The position numbers and the translations under genes are program-made. Of a stretch of 64,000 bases of DNA, positions 26,848 to 36,392 are shown one piece after another (positions within the stretch are counted from its first letter, which is position 1; the number at the start of each line of letters is the position of its first letter). This DNA comes from Flavobacterium sp. N502536. GTDB taxonomy: Bacteria > Bacteroidota > Bacteroidia > Flavobacteriales > Flavobacteriaceae. The stretch covers positions 806,001-870,000 of the forward strand of contig NZ_CP110011.1 in NCBI RefSeq assembly GCF_025947345.1, given 5' to 3'. The notes under the pieces are model-generated. The model was not told the origin of the DNA and made no database searches. It worked only from the letters and a program-made list of their open reading frames with translations.

Positions 26848-27011
26848 CTGCCTACATTAGTTCACAATTGGTAAACTCAACACTAACAATTTAGAATGAG
26901 CAAATCGTCGCTACTATAGTATGCCATGCTTCGGCTTGGAAACTTGAACAGTGAGTTAGCTCAAAACTTGTCTTTACGAGTTTATTCAAGCAATTAATGT
27001 AGGCTTTTTTT
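26848..27011 (+). ncRNA. ssrS: Probable 6S RNA (6S-Flavo type)
   Basis: The interval between zapA and rny has no frame but shows a long-range closing stem: GCCTACATTAGTT (26850-26862) pairs with AATTAATGTAGGC (26992-27004) with one mismatch and is followed by seven T. Inside are an apical hairpin with a UUCG tetraloop (CCATGC-TTCG-GCTTGG, about 26924-26939) and further partly complementary segments (CACTAAC with GTTAG). One long rod of about 160 nt with internal bulges next to zapA is what 6S RNA looks like, and a flavobacterial form is known (Rfam 6S-Flavo). 6S RNA sequesters the housekeeping RNA polymerase. Confidence 0.75.
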
Positions 27012-27031
27012 ATATATAAATTTTAACAAAC

Positions 27032-28594
27032 ATGGACATAATAACGATCATTATTTCAGGTATTGTAGGGATTGCAGCAGGTTTTGCAATTGCTAAAATT
27101 ATCGAAAAAAGCAATATTTCTAACCTCATTAAAAACGCAAAAAAAGAAGCAGCTTCTATTTTAAAAGATGCTAATTTAGAAGCAGAAAATATCAAAAAAG
27201 ATAAAATCCTTCAGGCAAAAGAGCGTTTTATCGAACTAAAATCAGAGCACGAACAAGTTATTTTAGCAAGAGATAAAAAAGTAGCAGAGGTAGAAAAAAG
27301 AGTACGTGATAAAGAATCACAAGTTTCAAACGAACTTTCGAAAGCCAAAAAAGTAAACGACGATTTTGAAGCTAAAACACAGGAATACAACAATAAAATT
27401 GAAGTTTTAGACAAGAAACAAACTGAAGTTGACAAATTACACAAAAGTCAATTGCAGCAGCTTGAAGTAATTTCAGGACTTTCTGCTGAAGAGGCAAAAG
27501 AGCAATTAGTAGAAGGCTTAAAAGCTGAAGCTAAAAGCAAAGCCATGTCTCATATTCAGGACACAATCGAAGAAGCTAAACTTACTGCTCAGCAAGAAGC
27601 TAAGAAAATTATCATCAATACGATCCAGAGAGTTGGAACGGAGGAAGCAGTTGAAAATTGCGTTTCTGTTTTTAACATTGAATCAGATGACGTAAAAGGT
27701 AGAATCATTGGACGTGAAGGCCGTAACATTAGAGCTCTTGAAGCTGCAACGGGAGTTGAAATCATCGTTGACGATACACCGGAAGCGATCATCCTTTCCT
27801 GCTTTGATCCGGTACGTAGAGAAATTGCACGTTTGTCTTTACACAAACTTGTAACTGACGGACGTATTCACCCTGCAAGAATTGAAGAAGTAGTTGCCAA
27901 AACAGCAAAACAAATTGACGACGAAATTATCGAAGTAGGTAAACGTACGGTTATCGACTTAGGAATTCACGGTTTACACCCTGAACTTATTAAAGTTGTG
28001 GGTAGAATGAAATACCGTTCTTCTTACGGACAAAACTTATTACAGCACTCGAGAGAAGTTTCTAAACTTTGTGGTATCATGGCAGCCGAATTAGGCTTAA
28101 ACGTAAAACTAGCTAAAAGAGCCGGTTTACTTCACGATATTGGTAAAGTTCCGGATACTGAAAGTGACTTACCTCACGCTTTATTAGGAATGCAGTGGGC
28201 TGAAAAATATGGTGAAAAAGAAGAGGTTTGTAACGCCATTGGAGCGCACCACGACGAGATCGAAATGAAATCATTACTTTCTCCTATCGTTCAGGTTTGT
28301 GATGCTATTTCAGGAGCAAGACCAGGTGCAAGACGTCAGGTTTTAGACTCGTATATTCAACGTTTGAAAGATCTTGAAGAAGTAGCTTACGGATTTAGCG
28401 GTGTAAAAAATGCCTATGCAATTCAGGCAGGTAGAGAACTTCGTGTGATTGTAGAAAGTGAAAAAGTTTCTGATGACAATGCTGCGAATTTATCTTTTGA
28501 GATTTCACAAAAAATCCAAACCGAAATGACGTATCCAGGTCAGGTAAAAGTTACTGTAATTAGAGAAACCAGAGCGGTTAATATCGCGAAGTAA
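27032..28594 (+). CDS. rny: Ribonuclease Y
   Basis: A 520-residue membrane-anchored endoribonuclease that starts bulk mRNA decay. An N-terminal membrane helix (residues 3-23) is followed by a long coiled coil (about 30-200), a KH RNA-binding domain with [10 protein letters not shown] (223-232), and an HD phosphodiesterase domain with His368-Asp369 in LLHDIGK and downstream GAHHDE. Length and order are standard. The gene is preceded by the 6S RNA and ended by a strong terminator. Confidence 0.96.
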   Translation: MDIITIIISGIVGIAAGFAIAKIIEKSNISNLIKNAKKEAASILKDANLEAENIKKDKILQAKERFIELKSEHEQVILARDKKVAEVEKRVRDKESQVSNELSKAKKVNDDFEAKTQEYNNKIEVLDKKQTEVDKLHKSQLQQLEVISGLSAEEAKEQLVEGLKAEAKSKAMSHIQDTIEEAKLTAQQEAKKIIINTIQRVGTEEAVENCVSVFNIESDDVKGRIIGREGRNIRALEAATGVEIIVDDTPEAIILSCFDPVRREIARLSLHKLVTDGRIHPARIEEVVAKTAKQIDDEIIEVGKRTVIDLGIHGLHPELIKVVGRMKYRSSYGQNLLQHSREVSKLCGIMAAELGLNVKLAKRAGLLHDIGKVPDTESDLPHALLGMQWAEKYGEKEEVCNAIGAHHDEIEMKSLLSPIVQVCDAISGARPGARRQVLDSYIQRLKDLEEVAYGFSGVKNAYAIQAGRELRVIVESEKVSDDNAANLSFEISQKIQTEMTYPGQVKVTVIRETRAVNIAK

Positions 28595-28610
28595 TCTTCT
28601 CACTATTTAT

Positions 28611-28648
28611 AAAAAAGAACGGCTATCAAATGATAGCCGTTCTTTTTT
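28611..28648. terminator. Bidirectional terminator after rny
   Basis: A perfect stem AAAAAAGAACGGCTATCA/TGATAGCCGTTCTTTTTT around an AA loop lies between rny and the convergent histidine kinase gene. It should terminate both strands. Confidence 0.92.
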
Positions 28649-28666
28649 GTATCTATTTCCTATATT

Positions 28667-30187
28667 CTAAATATCGTTAAAGATTATTTTAAAACTCGTT
28701 CCTACTCCTACTTTACTTTCTACTGAGATACTTCCTTTCATCGCCTCGATCTGGTTTCTGGTAATATACAAGCCAATTCCGCGCGCTTCCTGATGTTTGT
28801 GAAAGGTTTTATACATTCCGAACAACAGATCGCCATAAACCGCTAAATCGATCCCTAAACCGTTGTCTGTAATCTTTAACGATTTATATCCTTCGGGTTC
28901 AATCGAAAAATCGAAGATCACAACAGGATCCCGGTCCGGATGCGCATATTTGATCGCGTTTGTTGTAAAATTCAGCAAAACACTTTCCAGATAAGCCGGA
29001 TTAAAATTAATCGTCAGATACTTCGGAACATTGTTTACAATCGTAACGTTTGTTTGTTTATCATAACCTTTAATGGTTGAAATTGTTTTCTCAATATACT
29101 CCGAAAGCCTCAAAGGCGCTACGGCAATATTGATATTACTTTGTGTTTTAACAATCTGCGTTAAATTGGCAATCGTATCGTTCAAATCATTAGAAACGGT
29201 TCGCAAATGCTCTAACATTTCGTTAACCGTTTGTTTATCCACATCTGCATCTATAAAATCCAAAATAGACTTTATATTTCCGGCCTGCGTATTTAAATTG
29301 TGCGAAACAATATGCGAGAAGTTTACCAATCGGCTGTTTTGATCACTATACAGTTTCATTGTTTTCAAGAGTTCTAATTCTTTCTCTTTTTGCAAAGAAA
29401 CATCGGTATGCGTGCCAATTACACGCAATGGTTTTCCGTTCTCATCCCTTTCAATAACCTTTCCGCGGTCTAAAATCCATTTATAATTGCCACTGGATGT
29501 CATTACGCGATGGTAATTTTCGTAATAGGGAATCTTATTATCAAAGTGTTCCTGAATATCGGAATAGTATTTTGGAAGATCGTCGGGATGCACAATCTTA
29601 TCCCAGCGTTCCGGATCATCAAAAATATCAGTCGATTCCAACTCCAGGATCTTTAAGGACAATGACGAATAGAAGACCGTATTGGTCACCATATCCCAAT
29701 CCCAAATTCCGGCCGTCGAAGCCTCCAGAGCAAATTGAAATCGTTCTTCGGAAATACGTAATTTTTCCTCTTTATCCTTTAGTTCCGTAATGTCCGAAAC
29801 ATGCCCGAAGAAACTAACCCGCCCGTCAGGAGACCGTTCGGTTTTGGCCGAAACCTTAAACCAACGCATTCCTTTTTTAGGCAAAAGAGCTCTAAATTCA
29901 ACATTCCAGGGCTGTACTTCCTTACGTGCTTTGACCAAAGACTGAAAAAAGAGATCACGATCCTGAACAAAAATCCGATCGTAAATAACCAATTTAATGT
30001 CATCGGTAAAATCCTTTACACTAAGCTCAAAAATGGCATCAGCTGACTTGCTGACCAAGGGGAAAGTATACTTGTTTTCGCTGTCGACAACAAACTGAAA
30101 CAGCAAATCCGGCATTTCGGCAAGCAATTTTTTATAAAAATTATTTACCTCTAAGCAATTCTCATTTCCATATAAATCAAAAACCAT
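28667..30187 (-). CDS. PAS-domain sensor histidine kinase, orphan
   Basis: A 506-residue soluble kinase. Two PAS domains are visible (about 20-137 and 150-268, each ending in a PAC-like GHVSDITELK or GTHTDVSLQ), then a HisKA-like dimerisation region with SHIVSHNLNTQ (candidate phospho-His296) and an HATPase with N-box NFTTNAIKYA, G1 DNGLGID and G2 GIGLYITRNQIE. The H-box is unusual: Asn follows the His where Glu/Asp is usual, and the Arg-Thr-Pro stretch is absent. No membrane segment and no response regulator lie nearby, so it is an orphan cytoplasmic kinase. Confidence 0.88.
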   Translation of the reverse strand: MVFDLYGNENCLEVNNFYKKLLAEMPDLLFQFVVDSENKYTFPLVSKSADAIFELSVKDFTDDIKLVIYDRIFVQDRDLFFQSLVKARKEVQPWNVEFRALLPKKGMRWFKVSAKTERSPDGRVSFFGHVSDITELKDKEEKLRISEERFQFALEASTAGIWDWDMVTNTVFYSSLSLKILELESTDIFDDPERWDKIVHPDDLPKYYSDIQEHFDNKIPYYENYHRVMTSSGNYKWILDRGKVIERDENGKPLRVIGTHTDVSLQKEKELELLKTMKLYSDQNSRLVNFSHIVSHNLNTQAGNIKSILDFIDADVDKQTVNEMLEHLRTVSNDLNDTIANLTQIVKTQSNINIAVAPLRLSEYIEKTISTIKGYDKQTNVTIVNNVPKYLTINFNPAYLESVLLNFTTNAIKYAHPDRDPVVIFDFSIEPEGYKSLKITDNGLGIDLAVYGDLLFGMYKTFHKHQEARGIGLYITRNQIEAMKGSISVESKVGVGTSFKIIFNDI

Positions 30188-30337
30188 ATATCACTTATTT
30201 ATGTAGATTGAAATATTAAAACAATGATCTCAATAGCTAAAATAAAAGTTAAAACAATCACTTTTATTCGCTGATTAACACAAAACTTTATACAATATAT
30301 TACTTTTTGATTTAAAAACGACTTCCTGCTTCAAAAA

Positions 30338-31234
30338 TTATTTCCTAGGATGAAAAGATAACATTACTTCTTTCAGAAAACTCCTGTCCAAATGCACATA
30401 AATTTCAGTAGTCGTAATAGACTCATGTCCTAACATCAACTGAATCGATCTTAGGTCGGCACCATTTTCGAGTAAATGAGTTGCAAAAGAATGTCTTAGT
30501 GTATGCGGACTAATACTCTTATGCAGGTTGATTTTCACCGTCAAATCTTTTATAATGGTAAAAATCATGGCACGTGTTAGCTGATTGCCTCTTCGGTTTA
30601 AAAACAAAGTATCCTCACAGCCTTTCTTTATTTTAAGATTCACACGAATTTCCTTCTGATAAAGCTGTATGTATTTTTGAGTCACTTTTCCCACAGGAAC
30701 AAAACGCTCTTTATTTCCTTTTCCGGTAATTTTCACAAAGCCTTCGTCAAAAAATAAATCCGAAATTTTCAAAGTAACCAATTCGGAAACCCGAAGTCCG
30801 CAACCGTATAAAGTTTCGAGCATCGCACGATTGCGCTCGCCTTCGTTAGTACTCAGATCAATTGCGGCAATAAGTGCATCAATTTCTTTTACCGATAAGG
30901 TATCCGGCAGTTTTCTTCCGGTTTTGGGAGTTTCAATCAACTCCATCGGACTGTCATTTCTATAATCTTCAAATACCAGATAATTAAAGAAACTTTTCAG
31001 ACCCGAAATAATTCGCGCCTGCGAGCGTGGGTTGACTTCTTTGGCAACTGCATAAATAAACTGCTGTACCGTTTCATCATCAATTTTAAGCGGAGAAATT
31101 TCGATGCGGTTCGATTCCAGAAAAAGACACAGCCGTTCGATATCAAAACCATAGTTTTCGATAGTGTTTTTAGACAAACCTCTCTCGATGCGCAGATACG
31201 ACTGATAATCTTTTATGTAACGGTCCCATTTCAT
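30338..31234 (-). CDS. xerD: Site-specific tyrosine recombinase XerD
   Basis: A 298-residue recombinase that resolves chromosome dimers at dif with XerC. The start at 31234 (MKWDRYIKDYQSYL) fits the family; an ATG six codons upstream is possible. The N-terminal SAM-like core-binding domain (about 1-95) is followed by the catalytic domain with Arg in YGCGLRVSEL, Lys in GKGNKERFVP, His/Arg in HTLRHSFATHL, His in LGHESITTT and the nucleophile Tyr in EIYVHLD. It is not linked to any mobile element here and looks like the chromosomal copy. Confidence 0.93.
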   Translation of the reverse strand: MKWDRYIKDYQSYLRIERGLSKNTIENYGFDIERLCLFLESNRIEISPLKIDDETVQQFIYAVAKEVNPRSQARIISGLKSFFNYLVFEDYRNDSPMELIETPKTGRKLPDTLSVKEIDALIAAIDLSTNEGERNRAMLETLYGCGLRVSELVTLKISDLFFDEGFVKITGKGNKERFVPVGKVTQKYIQLYQKEIRVNLKIKKGCEDTLFLNRRGNQLTRAMIFTIIKDLTVKINLHKSISPHTLRHSFATHLLENGADLRSIQLMLGHESITTTEIYVHLDRSFLKEVMLSFHPRK

Positions 31235-31262
31235 AGGCACAAAGTAAAACATTTTTAGGCAT

Positions 31263-31292
31263 AAAAAAACCTTCCCGATTAAGGAAGGTTCT
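31263..31292 (-). terminator. Terminator of reverse-strand beta-barrel gene
   Basis: On the reverse strand AACCTTCC/GGAAGGTT with a 7-nt loop is followed by TTTTTTT. It lies between the stop of the beta-barrel gene at 31312 and the xerD start. Confidence 0.85.
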
Positions 31293-31311
31293 TGAATACT
31301 CTTTTCAAAAA

Positions 31312-31893
31312 TTAGAACTTGTATGCTAAAGATAACGCAAGGTTACTATTTTTAGCACTGTCATAATAATCGTCTGAATTGTCGATATCTTTATCCGAAA
31401 GAGGAGATAAACCAATTGTGTAACGAAGACCTACTGAAAGATTGTCTGTAAAACTGTATCCCGCTCCTAAGTTAAAACCAAGATCTACTGATCTGGTAAA
31501 ATCTTTAATGTCATTACCTTCTGCTTTAGCCGATAACAATACACCCAGCTGTGGACCAGCTTCAACGTTGAATTTTTTATCAATGATGTAATACTTAGCC
31601 ACTACCGGAATGTTCAAGTAGTTCAATTTAATATCAGCGTCATTCCCTGAAAATCCATCAACTTTAGTTCCCTGAGTCGAGAACAAAAGCTCTGGCTGAA
31701 TAAAAAATCGCTGAACAACATGAATTTCTGCAAAACCTCCAACGTGAAAACCTATAAGCGATTTAGTGTCTTCAACATCACCTCCAACTACTGTTGAAAT
31801 ATTAAGACCTCCTTTTACTCCAAATCTAGTTTTTTGCGCATTAGCAAAACCAAATACCATTACTGCTACAGCAGCCAAAATTATTCTTTTCAT
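31312..31893 (-). CDS. Outer membrane beta-barrel (porin-family) protein
   Basis: A 193-residue small beta-barrel protein. The start at 31893 (MKRIILAAVAVMVFGFANAQ) gives a clean signal peptide; the frame extends 40 codons further up but that part is unlikely. The body (TRFGVKGGLNISTVVG, FFIQPELLFSTQGTKV, LSVGLRYTIGLSPL, C-terminal LALSLAYKF) matches the outer membrane beta-barrel family PF13568. It is paralogous to the divergent gene at 32320. A TATATTTG -7-like box is at 31931-31924 on the reverse strand. Confidence 0.88.
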   Translation of the reverse strand: MKRIILAAVAVMVFGFANAQKTRFGVKGGLNISTVVGGDVEDTKSLIGFHVGGFAEIHVVQRFFIQPELLFSTQGTKVDGFSGNDADIKLNYLNIPVVAKYYIIDKKFNVEAGPQLGVLLSAKAEGNDIKDFTRSVDLGFNLGAGYSFTDNLSVGLRYTIGLSPLSDKDIDNSDDYYDSAKNSNLALSLAYKF

Positions 31894-32319
31894 TACAATT
31901 TGTTTTTTTGGGTTATTCGAGATCAAATATAAAGATAACCTTATTAAAAATGAACTTGCATTAAAGAAAATAAAATAGTAAATACAGCTTAAGGCTCTTA
32001 GACCTAAAAACATATCCTAATTTAGCAGGCTTTACCGTCCCATTTTAAGAATAAAATCAAAGCGCGAATATCAAAATAAACTTACTAAATAAAACAGCTA
32101 TAAAATTTAATTTGAAATAAAAATCTGATTAATTTTGAATTTTGAGTGCAAAAACAGATTCGCAATAAACTTCTTAAATAGAGTGAATTACAGCCTAAAA
32201 ATCAACAAACATGGGAAATTTAGTAATTATTTAAACCAAAATATAAAACAATAAAATCCTAATTCTGTAGTTTTGACTAATATATAACATTTAAAAACAT
32301 CAATTTTAAAAACACTTTT
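31894..32319. other. Intergenic region between divergent beta-barrel genes
   Basis: A 426-bp AT-rich stretch with no convincing gene. It holds the two divergent promoter regions: TATATTTG on the reverse strand (31924-31931) and TAGTTTTG on the forward strand (32268-32275). Neither has a clear -33 TTG at the expected spacing. I see no repeat or RNA structure in the middle. Confidence 0.6.
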
Positions 32320-32886
32320 ATGAAAAAAATAATCTTAGCAGCTGTTTTGTTCATCGCAACTTCAGCTACAATTCAGGCTCAATTAGTACAATTTGGAGTT
32401 AAAGCAGGGGTTAACTTTGCAAGTCAACCTGGAGACGCATCATTACAAGGTGTAGCTTTTGACAAAGAAGGTATCACAAGCTACCACGTTGGTGTAGTTG
32501 CAGAAGTTAAATTATTAGAAAAATTCTCTATTCAACCAGAGCTTTTATATTCTACTCAAGGTGCAACTTATAAATTTAAAGATGCTCAACAAGACTTTAA
32601 AAACAAATTAGCTTATTTATCTGTTCCTGTAATGGCTAAAATTTATATGACAAAATCATTAAGTTTAGAAGTTGGACCACAGGCTTCTTTCTTAGTAAGT
32701 CAAAAAGACGACGTAAGATTTAATGATGCTAACACATTCGACTTCGCTCTTAATGCCGGATTAGGATTAAAAATCACTAACAGTATTTTTGTTCAGGGTC
32801 GTTATAGTTTAGGTTTAACAGATGTTTCATCAAGTGCAGATGTTAGAAATTCAGTAGTTCAGCTATCTGCCGGATTCTTATTCTAA
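32320..32886 (+). CDS. Outer membrane beta-barrel (porin-family) protein
   Basis: A 188-residue paralogue of the divergent gene at 31312-31893. The signal peptide is MKKIILAAVLFIATSATIQAQ. Matching landmarks are VQFGVKAGVNFASQ, EKFSIQPELLYSTQG, SLEVGPQASFLVS and FVQGRYSLGLTDV, and it ends in LSAGFLF, a barrel beta-signal. Probably eight strands. Function is unknown; such proteins are abundant outer-membrane components in this phylum. Codon use looks that of a highly expressed gene (many AAA, TTA, GTA). Confidence 0.88.
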   Translation: MKKIILAAVLFIATSATIQAQLVQFGVKAGVNFASQPGDASLQGVAFDKEGITSYHVGVVAEVKLLEKFSIQPELLYSTQGATYKFKDAQQDFKNKLAYLSVPVMAKIYMTKSLSLEVGPQASFLVSQKDDVRFNDANTFDFALNAGLGLKITNSIFVQGRYSLGLTDVSSSADVRNSVVQLSAGFLF

Positions 32887-32908
32887 AAAATATATCACAT
32901 ACTTTTAC

Positions 32909-32943
32909 AAAAACCGTTCTATTAATTGGAACGGTTTTTTTAT
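32909..32943 (+). terminator. Terminator of forward beta-barrel gene
   Basis: Stem AAAACCGTTC/GAACGGTTTT with an ATTAATTG-like loop followed by a T run, about 20 bp after the stop codon. Confidence 0.9.
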
Positions 32944-33035
32944 TTTTACAGCTATGCAATGACAAAAGTCAATAGCAATGACAATGGCAATACCAATTGC
33001 ATTACATTTCACATTTCACACATCACACTAAACCC

Positions 33036-33449
33036 ATGAAAATCTGCATCATCAACGGACCCAATTTGAATCTTTTAGGAAAAAGAGAACCGGAAGTTTA
33101 CGGAAGTCAAACTTTTGAAGATTATTTTGAAACGTTGCAGGCTAAATTTCCAAACGTTGAACTTTCCTATTACCAAAGTAATATTGAAGGCGAATTGATT
33201 GGAAAAATTCAGGAATGCGGTTTTACTTTTGACGGAATTATTCTGAATGCCGGAGCTTATACCCACACGTCTATCGGATTGGGAGACGCCATGAAAGCTG
33301 TTACGACTCCCGTAATCGAAGTACATATTTCGAACACCTACGCGCGTGAAAGTTTCAGACATCAATCCTATTTATCCGGAAATGCCAAAGGTGTTATCCT
33401 TGGTTTTGGACTAAAAAGTTACGAATTGGCGATCCAATCTTTTTTGTAA
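33036..33449 (+). CDS. aroQ: 3-dehydroquinate dehydratase, type II
   Basis: A 137-residue dodecameric enzyme that dehydrates 3-dehydroquinate to 3-dehydroshikimate in the shikimate pathway. The start at 33036 (MKICIINGPNLNLLGKREPEVYG) is the family start; 13 upstream codons come from repeat-like intergenic sequence. Active-site residues are visible: Tyr in PEVYG, Asn in ILNAGAYTHTS, His in VIEVHISN and Arg in RESFRH. It stands alone downstream of a terminator. Confidence 0.95.
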   Translation: MKICIINGPNLNLLGKREPEVYGSQTFEDYFETLQAKFPNVELSYYQSNIEGELIGKIQECGFTFDGIILNAGAYTHTSIGLGDAMKAVTTPVIEVHISNTYARESFRHQSYLSGNAKGVILGFGLKSYELAIQSFL

Positions 33450-33709
33450 TATGTAAGCTGTAAGATGAGAGCTGTGTGCAACAGCTTAAATTTACCAGTT
33501 GATAATTTGATTAACGATTTTTGATTCGTGGAACGTTACCAAATGCGTTAGTTTTTGGATTTACAATTTAAACAAATAAAACGTTTCAGATCACACATTT
33601 TACATCGTTCATCGGACATTTTACAGCTAACATTTCGCAACTTGTAATTTAACAAATTTTTAATAGGCTCATTTTTAAGTTATTCTATTTTTGTGAGAGA
33701 AACACTTAC

Positions 33710-36199
33710 ATGAAAAACTATACTTTCCTCGCCTTTTTATTTTTTTCTATTTCAAACTTCGCCCAAATTAAGGGAACCGTAACCGACGAAAAAGGTGCTC
33801 CTTTGCCTTTTGTTTCCATCTTTGAAGAAAACACCTATAGCGGAACAACTTCTAACGAACAGGGTAAATTTCAACTTACGGTAAAAGAACCCGGCAAAAA
33901 CAAAATCGTTTTCCAGTATTTGGGGTATAAGACTCAAAAGATAACGATTCCTGCCGATGCAAAAACAACACTTCCGGATGTAAAAATGTCTGAAGAAAGC
34001 TTTGCTCTAAACGAAGTGGTAATCGACCCTAAAAACAATCCTGCCAACGCCATTATTAGAAGTGCCATTGCCAGCAAAAAAGACAACTCCGACAAAGTTG
34101 CCCGATATACCGCAGATTTCTATTCGAAAGGAATGTTTAAGGTGAAAGATTTGCCTAAGAAGATTCTGGGAAAAAAAGTAGATCTGGGTGACGATATGGC
34201 TTCTAATTTGGACTCAACGGGAACAGGAATTCTGTATTTATCTGAAACCATCTCCAAAATTACTTTTGAAAAACCCAACAAACTAAAAGAACGAATTATT
34301 GCCTCTAAAATCTCAGGAAACAACAAGGGATACAGCTATAACACCGCTTCAATGTCGACTTATGATTTTTACGAAAATACTTTAGACTTCGATGTAAAAC
34401 TCATTTCTCCTATTGCCGATAATGCCTTCAGCTATTACAAATACAAACTCGAAGGTTCTTTTTATGATGACAACAAGCAGCAGGTTTATAAAATCAAGGT
34501 AATTCCAAAACGTGACAAAGAGCCTGTTTTTGAAGGCTATATTTACATAGTCGACGACAGTTTTGCTATTTATGCTATTGATCTGGACATCAAAGGCTAT
34601 CGCATGAAAAACGAATTCACAGAAGTGATGAGCCTCAATCAAAGCTTTAGCTACAATACAAAAAACAAAATCTGGATCAAAAATGCCCAGACCTTAGATT
34701 TTACAGCCGGTATTTTTGGAATTAAGTTCTCTGGAAAATTTAATTATGTGTATTCTAATTATGAGTTTCCGGCCTCTTTTGAAAAGAAAACATTCGGAAA
34801 TGAAGTGGTTGCTTTTGAACCTAATGCCAACAAAAAAGACGATGCTTTCTGGAACAACATTCGTCCCATCCCGCTAACGATCGAAGAAAGCACCGATTAC
34901 ACCAAAAAAGATAGTCTGCTCGTTATTAGAAAATCTCAAAAATACACCGACTCTGTTGATGCCAAAAACAACAAGTTTAAAGTGACTGATTTGCTAATGG
35001 GGTACGATTATAAAAACACTTTCAAAAGACATTCTTTTGACTATAAAGGTGTATTAAATTTGGCTTCTTTAAGTTTTAATACCGTTCAGGGGTTTAATTT
35101 AGATTCCGGTTTCTCTTTTAAAAAGTGGAGTGAAGATGAAAGCAAAACGACTTCGATCAGTACCACTTTTAATTATGGTTTTTCAGAGGATCGCTTTAGA
35201 GTTACTGGCGAATTCAGTCATAAATTCAACAATATAAATTATGCTTTTATCAGAGTTTCAGGAGGAACGAAAGTCGCCCAGTTCAATGGTGCTCAACCAA
35301 TCAGTAAGCTGGTCAATTCTGTAAGCTCATTGTTTTTTAAAGACAATTATATGAAGCTGTACAATTTGGAGTTTGCGCAGATTAACTATTCGCAAAATGT
35401 TCTAAATGGCGTTAACCTGAGTGCAAACGTAGGTTACGAGCAGCGCAAACCGCTTTTTAACACTACCGATTATTCTTTCTTTAAAAAAGAGGACTTCTAC
35501 TCGTCAAACAATCCACTGGCACCAAACGATTTTACGACTCCGGCATTTAGTCAGCACCATTTGTTTAAGACTTCTTTAGGCGCCCGAATTAACTTTGGAA
35601 ACAAATACATTTCAAGACCAGACGGAAGATATAATTTTAAAGACGATAAATTCCCAACCCTTTTCTTGTCTGTTGAAAAAGCATTTGCCGCCAGCGAAAA
35701 GAAATATGAATTTGAAAAAATCGGAGCGGCGGTGTACTACGATTTATCTTTGGGTAATAAAGGGGTATTAGGCATGACTTTTAAAGCCGCAAAATTCTTT
35801 AATGCTGATAATATTTCGTTTATCGATTACAAACATTTTAACGGAAACCAGACTCATATCGGAACCAGTGACCGTTACCTGAATGTTTTCAACCTAATGC
35901 CTTATTATACCAACAGTACGAATGACCGTTATTTTGAAATGCATTTGGAGCACAACGACAAAGGTTTTATCATGAATAAAATCCCGATTTTGAATCTTTT
36001 AAAATCAACCATGAACATCGGTTTTCACTCACTGGCCATACCGGACAGAAAACCTTACACGGAGTTTACCGCTGGTTTAGACAATTTAGGATTTGGCAAG
36101 TTTAAGATCTTCCGACTGGATTATGTACATTCCTATCAGGGAGGAATCCAGCAAAATGGAATTGTATTTGGATTGAAAATCCTGAACGCACTAGACTAG
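33710..36199 (+). CDS. DUF5686 outer-membrane protein with carboxypeptidase-like domain
   Basis: An 829-residue exported protein. A signal peptide ends near SNFAQ (residue 19), then a carboxypeptidase-D regulatory-like beta-sandwich occupies about 20-105 (KGTVTDEKGAPLPFVSIFEENTYSGTTSNEQGKFQL). The rest is DUF5686: a conserved block (NPANAIIRSAIASKKDNSDK, YTADFYSKGM) and a long predicted barrel ending in GIVFGLKILNALD. It resembles a TonB-receptor barrel without the plug. Function is unknown but it is widespread in Bacteroidota. TATTTTTG at 33686-33693 is a possible -7 box. Confidence 0.87.
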   Translation: MKNYTFLAFLFFSISNFAQIKGTVTDEKGAPLPFVSIFEENTYSGTTSNEQGKFQLTVKEPGKNKIVFQYLGYKTQKITIPADAKTTLPDVKMSEESFALNEVVIDPKNNPANAIIRSAIASKKDNSDKVARYTADFYSKGMFKVKDLPKKILGKKVDLGDDMASNLDSTGTGILYLSETISKITFEKPNKLKERIIASKISGNNKGYSYNTASMSTYDFYENTLDFDVKLISPIADNAFSYYKYKLEGSFYDDNKQQVYKIKVIPKRDKEPVFEGYIYIVDDSFAIYAIDLDIKGYRMKNEFTEVMSLNQSFSYNTKNKIWIKNAQTLDFTAGIFGIKFSGKFNYVYSNYEFPASFEKKTFGNEVVAFEPNANKKDDAFWNNIRPIPLTIEESTDYTKKDSLLVIRKSQKYTDSVDAKNNKFKVTDLLMGYDYKNTFKRHSFDYKGVLNLASLSFNTVQGFNLDSGFSFKKWSEDESKTTSISTTFNYGFSEDRFRVTGEFSHKFNNINYAFIRVSGGTKVAQFNGAQPISKLVNSVSSLFFKDNYMKLYNLEFAQINYSQNVLNGVNLSANVGYEQRKPLFNTTDYSFFKKEDFYSSNNPLAPNDFTTPAFSQHHLFKTSLGARINFGNKYISRPDGRYNFKDDKFPTLFLSVEKAFAASEKKYEFEKIGAAVYYDLSLGNKGVLGMTFKAAKFFNADNISFIDYKHFNGNQTHIGTSDRYLNVFNLMPYYTNSTNDRYFEMHLEHNDKGFIMNKIPILNLLKSTMNIGFHSLAIPDRKPYTEFTAGLDNLGFGKFKIFRLDYVHSYQGGIQQNGIVFGLKILNALD

Positions 36200-36261
36200 G
36201 TGCAAAGTTGCAAAGGTTCAGAGAGACAAAGATTTTGTGCAACTTTCTCAAAGATTGAAAT

Positions 36262-36306
36262 AAAAAAATCCGTTTACTCTTTTATCAAGAGTAAACGGAT
36301 TTTTTC
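36262..36306. terminator. Bidirectional terminator
   Basis: A perfect stem AAAAAATCCGTTTACTCTT/AAGAGTAAACGGATTTTTT around a short loop separates the DUF5686 gene from the convergent CDF transporter gene. Confidence 0.92.
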
Positions 36307-36339
36307 AATATGTATCAGTTCGAGTGAAGTCAAGAACTC

Positions 36340-36392
36340 CGCAAAGTATAGACCTTTGCCCCTTTGAACCTTTGCCCCTTTGAACCTTTTTT
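36340..36392. repeat. CCTTTGCCCCTTTGAA tandem repeat
   Basis: Two and a half copies of CCTTTGCCCCTTTGAA lie immediately beyond the CDF transporter stop, with the complementary CAAAGGTTCAGAG at about 36213-36226 across the terminator. The pair again makes a large inverted arrangement flanking a hairpin. Confidence 0.55.

Noticed and set aside
30338..31252. xerD as an integron or phage integrase
   Set aside because: All XerD features are present and no attachment site, cassette or phage gene is nearby.
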